Shown here: positions 57,694 to 64,000 of the stretch, one piece after another | How positions within the stretch are numbered: the stretch's first letter is position 1 | Layout: every line of letters begins with the position of its first letter | Assembly: GCA_001936135.1 (NCBI GenBank) | Contig: CP012810.1 | Location: forward strand, 2,542,001 to 2,606,000 | Origin: Saccharomycopsis fibuligera x Saccharomycopsis cf. fibuligera | Lineage: Eukaryota > Ascomycota > Saccharomycetes > Ascoideales > Saccharomycopsidaceae | Length of the DNA: 64,000 nucleotides | Direction of reading: 5' to 3' | Notes under the pieces: generated by a model | Seen by the model: only the letters and a program-made list of their open reading frames with translations | What the model was told of the DNA's origin: nothing | Database searches by the model: none | Program-made: the position numbers and the translations under genes

Positions 57694-60072
57694 ATGAAGT
57701 CCGCTGTGCTTCTACTATTCATTTTGACTCAAATCCATTTCTGCTTAGCTGAAGTTCCCAACTATGATAAGCCATACAGACTCCATTATCGCGCATGCGC
57801 TTCTTCAATGGACGCATTCCATTTCAGCAACCATTCAATGTTGTTGAAAAAATACTGCACTAATGTCCCAGCCCTAGGAACCATAGTGGTGTGTCTCAAA
57901 GACAAAGCGCCCTCACTGGATGTCGGATCTGGAGCAATAGAATTCATGGATCACTATTGTAAAGATAAAACTATGGGGAAATTTGACCAGATTTATGAAA
58001 ACGCAACCAAATACATGGTCAGCAATAGCTCAGAAAACTTGCATGGCATTCTGTATGTGCCCATTAAGATCACGGATGAAGCTTATGATAAATGGTACGA
58101 CTCATATCATCGTTACTATTGGAATTATAATATGAGCAATTATTATGGCTATGCTATATTAGCATACTGGCTTCTTGTGATGGTTTTATCCTCTATTAGC
58201 AAATTCTTGCAGTCCAGTGGACTCATACTCAAATTATTTGGACCGCAAATCTCATTTTTGCAAAAACATATCTTTTTGCCCAGCTTGATCAACTCCCGCC
58301 AGTTTAATTACCATAACGAACCGTTTAAAATCTTTAAATTATCTTCTGGTTTATTACCTACCAGAGTTGATGGTTTGATCATTGCCGGCTACTTGCTCGT
58401 GCACATCATTGTTATGGCTGTGAATTGGGACAAGCAGAGTTTTGATCAACCAGTTTATGGAACACTTCGACGTCAAGTATCCAGATACTTGGGTGACAGA
58501 ACCGGGATCATTGCTTTTGCCCATTTTCCTTTAATTTTTCTTTTTGCAGGCAGAAATAACATTTTGTCATCTGTCACTGGTTTCAGCTTTGCTAGTTTCG
58601 TCCAGTTCCACAAATGGACAGGAAGAGTTATGTTTATTGATGCGGCTATTCACAGTATCACATTCAGTTACCTTTTTGCATCCCAGGGAGAGTACATCTC
58701 TACCCTCATTGACGAAACTTATGTACTTTATGGGATCGCCGCAACAGTGGCTGCTGGTATTTTAGTGTTTCAATCGTATCACTGGTTTAGAAAACACATG
58801 TACGAAATTTTCCTATATGGACATATCTTGGTTGCTATTGCCTTCACCGTTGGCGTCTGGCATCACTGTCGTACTCTTGGCTGGATGGAGTACTGTTATT
58901 GCTCTGTGGCCATTTGGGCATTTGATAGATTCATAAGGTTAATGAGAATTGCTGCTTTTGGAGTTCGAACGGCCACTGTTACCACTATATCCAACGACAC
59001 TGTCAGGGTTTGCATTAAAAAAGTCAACCCACCTCTGTCTAATGGTACAGAATCAAATCCTCTTGCTATTAATGGCGGACCATGGCATGCAAAACCGGGA
59101 CAGTACGTTTATTGCTACTTTATGCTTCCTGGATGTTTTTGGCAATCACATCCATTCACAGTCAGTGATTCAACAATTAGAGAAAATGAGATAGTGCTAT
59201 ACATCAAGCTGAAAAATGGTGCCACTAATTATTTGTTTAATAAAGTTCTGAAAAAACCGCACCTGGTGGAACAAACGATAAAGGTCCTCATAGAAGGTCC
59301 ATATGGTGAATATGCTCCACTAAACAAATACAAAAACACTTTGCTTATTGGCGGTGGGAACGGAATTCCGGGGCCATACGACCATGCGCTAAAATTGTGC
59401 AGAAAGCAAATCAATGTTGGAAGCGCTACTAGTATTTCCCGGGAGCGGAAAAATAATACTAATCCTTTTGGAGAAGCAGCAACGGGTGGTCAAAAACAGT
59501 GGTCGCCACATTTGATTTGGGTAGCTAAAGACTTCGAATCTGTTCAATGGTTTAAAAAAGAAATTCAAATTCTTGGTGCATTAGGCGGTAGAATAACCAT
59601 TTTTTTAACGAGGCAAACTTCAGGTGTTTCTGAATCAGAATTTGATTTACAGTATAATCATGAACATCATCATCATCATAGTGGTATAATTTCCAGCAAC
59701 CCTTTTGATGATAAGCAGGTTACTGAAAAAACCGGAGCACTCGGCAGGGCCAACAACTGCAATGCAGAGAGAGTAATAACAGCAAACAGTAGCAGTAGTA
59801 GCAGCAAAAGCAGCCTCGATAATAATAAGGAAGAAAAAAATCTTTTAGAATTGGAGAATAGCCCAGATTGGTCAGCATGCAAATTCATTTTCAAAAAGCC
59901 TAACCTTGAAGAATTGATTTCTGAGACAGTTTCTGAAGCTCAAGGTTCTACTTCAATCTATGCTTGTGGTCCTGGGTCATTCTCAGATTCATTACGAAAC
60001 AATATTGCCAAATTGGTTGATAAACATTCTAGTGGCAGAATCGACTATTATGAAGAGCAGCAAGTTTGGTGA
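57694..60072 (+). CDS. Ferric/cupric reductase, FRE family (copper-regulated candidate)
   Basis: A plasma-membrane metalloreductase passing electrons from cytosolic NADPH through FAD and two haems to extracellular Fe(III) or Cu(II). The 792-residue protein has a signal peptide (MKSAVLLLFILTQIHFCLA), an extracellular cysteine-containing region of about 130 residues, and then the ferric-reductase transmembrane domain. Haem ligands are H306/H320 and H377/H391, each pair 14 apart as in Fre1. The FAD motif HPFT is at 486-489, the NADPH-binding 'IGGGNGIPGP' near 552-561, and the C-terminal 'CGPGS' at 758-762. A low-complexity insertion (about 640-730) with a His run and Ser run sits in the cytosolic NAD-binding lobe. 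Its promoter carries clustered copper-response elements, so it is a candidate equivalent of the copper-controlled FRE7 of Candida (inference). A paralog follows 2.5 kb downstream. Confidence 0.92.
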   Translation: MKSAVLLLFILTQIHFCLAEVPNYDKPYRLHYRACASSMDAFHFSNHSMLLKKYCTNVPALGTIVVCLKDKAPSLDVGSGAIEFMDHYCKDKTMGKFDQIYENATKYMVSNSSENLHGILYVPIKITDEAYDKWYDSYHRYYWNYNMSNYYGYAILAYWLLVMVLSSISKFLQSSGLILKLFGPQISFLQKHIFLPSLINSRQFNYHNEPFKIFKLSSGLLPTRVDGLIIAGYLLVHIIVMAVNWDKQSFDQPVYGTLRRQVSRYLGDRTGIIAFAHFPLIFLFAGRNNILSSVTGFSFASFVQFHKWTGRVMFIDAAIHSITFSYLFASQGEYISTLIDETYVLYGIAATVAAGILVFQSYHWFRKHMYEIFLYGHILVAIAFTVGVWHHCRTLGWMEYCYCSVAIWAFDRFIRLMRIAAFGVRTATVTTISNDTVRVCIKKVNPPLSNGTESNPLAINGGPWHAKPGQYVYCYFMLPGCFWQSHPFTVSDSTIRENEIVLYIKLKNGATNYLFNKVLKKPHLVEQTIKVLIEGPYGEYAPLNKYKNTLLIGGGNGIPGPYDHALKLCRKQINVGSATSISRERKNNTNPFGEAATGGQKQWSPHLIWVAKDFESVQWFKKEIQILGALGGRITIFLTRQTSGVSESEFDLQYNHEHHHHHSGIISSNPFDDKQVTEKTGALGRANNCNAERVITANSSSSSSKSSLDNNKEEKNLLELENSPDWSACKFIFKKPNLEELISETVSEAQGSTSIYACGPGSFSDSLRNNIAKLVDKHSSGRIDYYEEQQVW

Positions 60073-61808
60073 TTTGCCTTTATTTATTATTTTTGAAGTC
60101 AGATCGTACTCATTTTTACTTCCACCTTTGTATTATATATTCAAGTTCATATATCCTTTTCTTCCCCTAAACCTCAAATTATTATTCCATTACTGCCAAA
60201 TTGACTCCTTTTTTTAAAGAATTTTAATCTTGTAATTCATCTATTACTATTGCTGAACGCCCTAAAAAGAAATGATTCAAACTGTCCCAATAGCTACGTC
60301 TAACCTATTATTTCCAGTGGCTTTGTCTCATTTTCAAACCGGCTATATTATCCTTGCCTTATCATTTCGATCAGCTCACTTCATTCTAATTAGAATTCTC
60401 GAGTTGCGTATTTTACTTTCGAGCTCCTTTGCGGCATTACTGTATGTGAATACATTAGTCTGCATGTTGATGCATTATATCCGATCAGCAATTTAGAAGT
60501 TTGTAAAAAATTACTTTTTTTTTTAGGGACATGAACACTTTCAGATGTTTTGATGGTAAATTTCCGCGGTTTTGTAACGTTACCAGGCATGTTCCTGCCC
60601 AGAATTCTTGCCATTTGTTATTGAAAAAGAAAAGAAAGAAAAATACCAAGACAACCAAGAATTGAGATGTTTTCTGAAGTATGCTTTTGACGTTACCAAG
60701 TGCCAAGATTTGATTATTGAACTCCGAAATTTATGCTATGAAATAAATGACTCTAAAAATACTGTAATATAATTTAAACACATCCTCAAGCGTGAACGCT
60801 CTTCAATCTGGTCATGACAATTAAGAGAGAGAATTGACAGATATTTTTCCGGGCTAGCCTTTTTTTTTTTTCTGCAGTAAGTAGTGATGTCGTCGTAAGC
60901 TATCTCAAATTTTGAAGATTATTGGCACAGTGCGCTGCTCGGCACTGCTGTTTTTGTTCCTGTGAGACAATAACTAGTGGAATTTGATAATAACTGTTTC
61001 TGCTCTTCCAGTTTTGTTACTACATATATGCACCATAAAAGGAAAAAATAAAAAAAAATAGCATGATTCTTAGCAACCGTATTTGGGACAACCCTTTTGA
61101 GGAACACCAAAGCGAATGGGGTGTAGATTGATCAAATGTTCACGCGGAACTAAACAATAAAAAGAAATTTCTAAAAAAAAAAAAAAAAAAAAAAAAAAGT
61201 GAAAGCACAGCCAGAGCATGGTCCAAGCCTTCACTGCTGCATCAATAATACAATTTGATTTTACTTTTTTATATATGAGTTTCACATTACTGGATCTTGC
61301 CTTCAATTGATCGGATTATCCAAGCGTTTTCATTCTAAAGATGGATCGGTTATTTGAAGGTATATGAGGGTTTTCTTGGTCAAACAATGTACCTCAAAAA
61401 ATTGCGGAGTAACTTCTCAGTACGTTTCCATCGACTCAACTTGCCTTAACAGACTGTCAACCTCAAATACTTGTATCTATATAGCTTGTAATCTTACGCA
61501 TCAACTACGGCGCTTAAAAAATGTTACTGCAGAGACCCCTCCCTGCCAGGGCCCGAGGAAGAAAAATGTGTATGACACACTAAAACAAACAGTCGATGAG
61601 AGCCTAAAAATTTCTGCTCACTGATATTCTTATGCCGGACACTAAGGAGCTCGAGGCATTCATGTAGCTCGCCGACTGTTTGCTATGTCTGTATGACTTC
61701 TGACCTGCCCAACCATAAAGTTATGTAACAGCCAAAGGCGCTAATGCAAGTTTTATAGAACCACGAGGCTTTTTGAATGAAGTTTGTATCCTGCGCCGGC
61801 TTTTCTTC

Positions 61809-61848
61809 TTATTTCTTGTTATTTCTTGTTATTTCCCGTTATTTCTTG
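61809..61848 (+). repeat. 10-base tandem repeat, four copies
   Basis: Four head-to-tail copies of TTATTTCTTG; the third copy differs at two bases (TTATTTCCCG). Confidence 0.9.
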
Positions 61849-62510
61849 AATAAGAAACACTTCAAAATTTTGCTAAGATTCGACGAGGGCTACAGCAGTT
61901 TTCATGCACCCCCACTACAAGCAAAGGACGAAAAATAGAGACAGCATGCATAACTAGCGCTTTTTGTATGTAATGCACTGCGTGCCGTAGTGAGCTGTGC
62001 AGCGACTAGCTTATATTTACCATCTATTATTGCATATTACTTTATAGAGTTTCTGGTGAGACTGGTTGTTCAATCAGGATAGTTGAAATGCAAAGCCACA
62101 GCTAGATTTAGCAGTTCGACAATACCATGTGGCCTAATTCTCTGCAGACAGATCCAATAGAAAGTAGGTTGAATAGCTCCTTGACACTTTAACTATTGCT
62201 ATTATTATTCTTTTTTTTCTTTCTTTTTTTTTTTTTTTTTTATTTTTTATTTTTTATTTTTTTCTAACGGAAGAGCATGCGGCGCCTAATGGCATACTGC
62301 TGGTTTCCTTTTTGAAAGAAAATTTTGTTCGTCGAGACTATTATTGGCTTCCAGCATTGCTGGAAATGCAGTTTGCTGTGCCCAGAACTTTTGACATGCT
62401 TACGACCTTTTTTTTTTTTTCTCAATCTGACAATAGATCAAGCTAGGGACAAAAAGGAAAAAAAAAAACAGTTTGTAAAGTGAATTAAAAAAGTGTTCTT
62501 TGAGGCGGTG

Positions 62511-62521
62511 TATATAAATAC
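62511..62521 (+). promoter_or_regulatory. Putative TATA box of the second FRE gene
   Basis: TATATAAATA, roughly 110 bases upstream of the ATG at 62627, at a normal yeast distance. A GATA-type TTATCTG (62573-62579) lies between it and the ATG, close to but not matching the Sfu1 iron-repressor site, and probably within the leader. Confidence 0.5.
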
Positions 62522-62626
62522 ATCTCGGTTCGCCCCACTTTGATAGCCAGTCATCTCAAAAACGGTTTTTTCTTATCTGTCAAGAATCCTCGATACACAA
62601 ACACAATAAGACCAGTCCAAGTAACA

Positions 62627-64000
62627 ATGAATCCATTTTTTTTCTTGGTGGCGTGCTTGGCCAACGTTTCAGCAATATCTGCTTACAAACTTCTTGGCCG
62701 TCCATTTCAGTTGATTATCGAAGGTTGTGCTAATCCGGTTGGTTCCTTCAATTTCGGATGGACCATTGATGAAACCAATTACTATCAGTATTGTGATTAC
62801 GCACCTGCTCTTGGTTCTGTTGCTCTCTGTGTAAAGCAACATTCTGAAAATGATCATATGTACCATCAAGCTGCAAAGCAAATAGTGAGCAAGAGTTGTG
62901 TTGAATTAACTGTTGATGATTTTTACAATGCTTATGAGAACGCGACAAAGTACGCGGTCAACTATACTGAACTTGAAGCGGCTAACGCCACTATCTATAA
63001 CCCAGTTGATATTCCTGAAGAAATTTATGGCGCTTACTACCATGGATACCATCTTTTTTACAGAAACTATGACATGAGTAACGTTTATGGATATATTATT
63101 ATTGCGTACTGGTTCGGTGCAATGTTGATCTCCGCAGCAGCCAGATTCTTGAAGAGAACCGGATTAATCACTAAACTTTATTTCGGAATAATACAGCAGT
63201 TGCAAAAATACATTTTATTGCCCAATTTCTTCAAAAACACTCACAATCAACAGTTCAAAACCGTCAAAGTTGTTTCTGCTTTGATTCCTACCAGAGCTGA
63301 TGGCATTGTTGTTGCATTATACTTGATTATTCATATTGTGGTGCTATGTGTTCAATGGGAATTCGATTACTCTGGATATGTTTTTACTAGTAAAAAAGAG
63401 CAAGTTGCAAGATACTTGGCTGATAGAACTGGTATCATTGCATTTGCCCACTTACCATTGATTTACCTCTTTGCTGGAAGAAACAACATCATGTCATTTG
63501 TAACTGGTTTTTCCTATTCCAGTTACATTCAGTTCCATAAATGGACCGGAAGAATCATGTTTGCTGATGCAATCATTCATAGTGCTTGCTACACAGCTCT
63601 TTATGTTTGGGATAACTATTATTCAGAAGCATTGTCAGAAAAATACATTCGTTTTGGTATTTTGGCTACTGTTTCCTGTGCGGTTTTGATGATTCAAGCA
63701 TACAATTATTTCAGACAATATACTTACGAGATTTTCCTTTACGGTCACATTATTTTTGCCATTATCTTCACTTTCTCAGTTTACCACCACTGTATTGAGC
63801 TTGGATGGATGGAATATGTCTACGCTACTATTGCAATCTGGGCGTTCGACAGACTTCTCAGATTAGTCAGACTTATCAATTTCGGATTCCCAAAGGCCAC
63901 CATCAAGATTGTTTCCGAAGACACAATGAGAATTTCTATGAGAAGACCAAGTTCCAAGCGCTGGCACGCCAAGCCAGGTCAGTTTGTCTTTGCATACTTT
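62627..64000 (+). CDS. Ferric reductase, FRE family, 3' end outside window
   Basis: The second FRE gene opens at ATG 62627 and its frame is open for all 458 codons to the window edge. A signal peptide (MNPFFFLVACLANVSAISA) precedes an extracellular cysteine-containing segment resembling its neighbour. Paralog-shared blocks follow: 'ADRTGIIAFAHLPLIYLFAG', 'QFHKWTGRIMF' and 'LGWMEYVYA'. Haem ligands are H304/H318 and H374/H388, again 14 apart. The visible end is entering the FAD-binding domain ('HAKPGQFVFAYF'); the NADPH lobe is beyond the window. It is a tandem duplicate of the gene at 57694, but its promoter lacks the copper-response cluster, suggesting the copies have diverged in regulation, possibly toward iron. 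Confidence 0.93.
   Translation, partial: MNPFFFLVACLANVSAISAYKLLGRPFQLIIEGCANPVGSFNFGWTIDETNYYQYCDYAPALGSVALCVKQHSENDHMYHQAAKQIVSKSCVELTVDDFYNAYENATKYAVNYTELEAANATIYNPVDIPEEIYGAYYHGYHLFYRNYDMSNVYGYIIIAYWFGAMLISAAARFLKRTGLITKLYFGIIQQLQKYILLPNFFKNTHNQQFKTVKVVSALIPTRADGIVVALYLIIHIVVLCVQWEFDYSGYVFTSKKEQVARYLADRTGIIAFAHLPLIYLFAGRNNIMSFVTGFSYSSYIQFHKWTGRIMFADAIIHSACYTALYVWDNYYSEALSEKYIRFGILATVSCAVLMIQAYNYFRQYTYEIFLYGHIIFAIIFTFSVYHHCIELGWMEYVYATIAIWAFDRLLRLVRLINFGFPKATIKIVSEDTMRISMRRPSSKRWHAKPGQFVFAYF

Larger units (their letters stand above)
60073..62626. promoter_or_regulatory. Intergenic region between tandem FRE genes
   Basis: A 2.55-kb spacer with no gene that I can support. It contains a 28-base A run (about 61171-61198), a tandem 10-base repeat at 61809-61848, T-rich tracts at 62212-62262, and the core promoter of the second FRE. 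I saw no TTTGCTC octamer in it. Its low-coding frames look random. Confidence 0.5.

Noticed and set aside
60702-60707. GCCAAG motif as a Rim101 (pH-response) site for the second FRE
   Set aside because: Six bases only and 1.9 kb from the start codon; expected by chance.
61364-61624. 86-residue frame between the FRE genes
   Set aside because: No similarity, signal or promoter evidence; length is within chance expectation.

Overview
The window is nuclear DNA from a budding yeast. Genes are intron-poor and separated by AT-rich spacers full of poly(A)/poly(T) runs, and orthologs of familiar yeast genes appear on both strands. A subunit of respiratory complex I (NDUFA2/B8 type) is present, which rules out Saccharomyces and its close relatives. 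CTG codons are scarce: I found none in the 1011 codons of KGD1, although TTG, CTT and CTC are all used for leucine. Together with the class I chitin synthase, Candida-type ferric reductases and asparagine-rich regulators, this suggests a CUG-Ser clade yeast (Candida/Lodderomyces/Debaryomyces relatives). I cannot name the species. If the clade is right, in-frame CTG should be read as Ser in the proteins described here.

Layout. 1-8.5 kb: 3' part of a fungal transcription factor (+), the ER-junction protein LNP1 (-), an STR2-type cystathionine gamma-synthase-like enzyme (+) and ATP synthase subunit j, ATP18 (-). 8.5-30 kb: a DNF1/DNF2 phospholipid flippase (+), a class I chitin synthase (-), the splicing factor PRP40 (-) and the giant bridge-like lipid-transfer protein CSF1 (+). 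30-37 kb: a small secreted cysteine-containing protein that I do not recognise (+) and a DAL81 regulator (-). 37-46 kb: KGD1, YHM2 and RTN1, all on +. 46-55.5 kb: an SKT5/CHS4-like Sel1-repeat protein (-), COX20 (+), the spliced complex I subunit (-) and DPH6 (-). 55.5-64 kb: two tandem ferric/cupric reductase (FRE) genes, the second running off the window.

Themes. Several genes serve the mitochondrion: ATP18, KGD1, YHM2, COX20 and NDUFA2. KGD1 and YHM2 lie next to each other and both handle 2-oxoglutarate. DNF, CSF1, LNP1 and RTN1 act on membrane lipids and ER shape. CHS and the Sel1 protein belong to chitin synthesis. The FRE pair handles metal reduction at the cell surface.

Most worth a second look: (1) a cluster of TTTGCTC(A/G) copper-response elements upstream of the first FRE gene and none noticed upstream of the second; (2) a 75-codon open reading frame continuing in frame after the KGD1 stop codon, with stop context TAA CTA; (3) a DAL81 ortholog with no Zn2Cys6 cluster; (4) an orphan secreted protein of about 122 residues; (5) the intron-split complex I subunit. 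I saw no tRNA, rRNA, CRISPR array, transposon or viral fossil.
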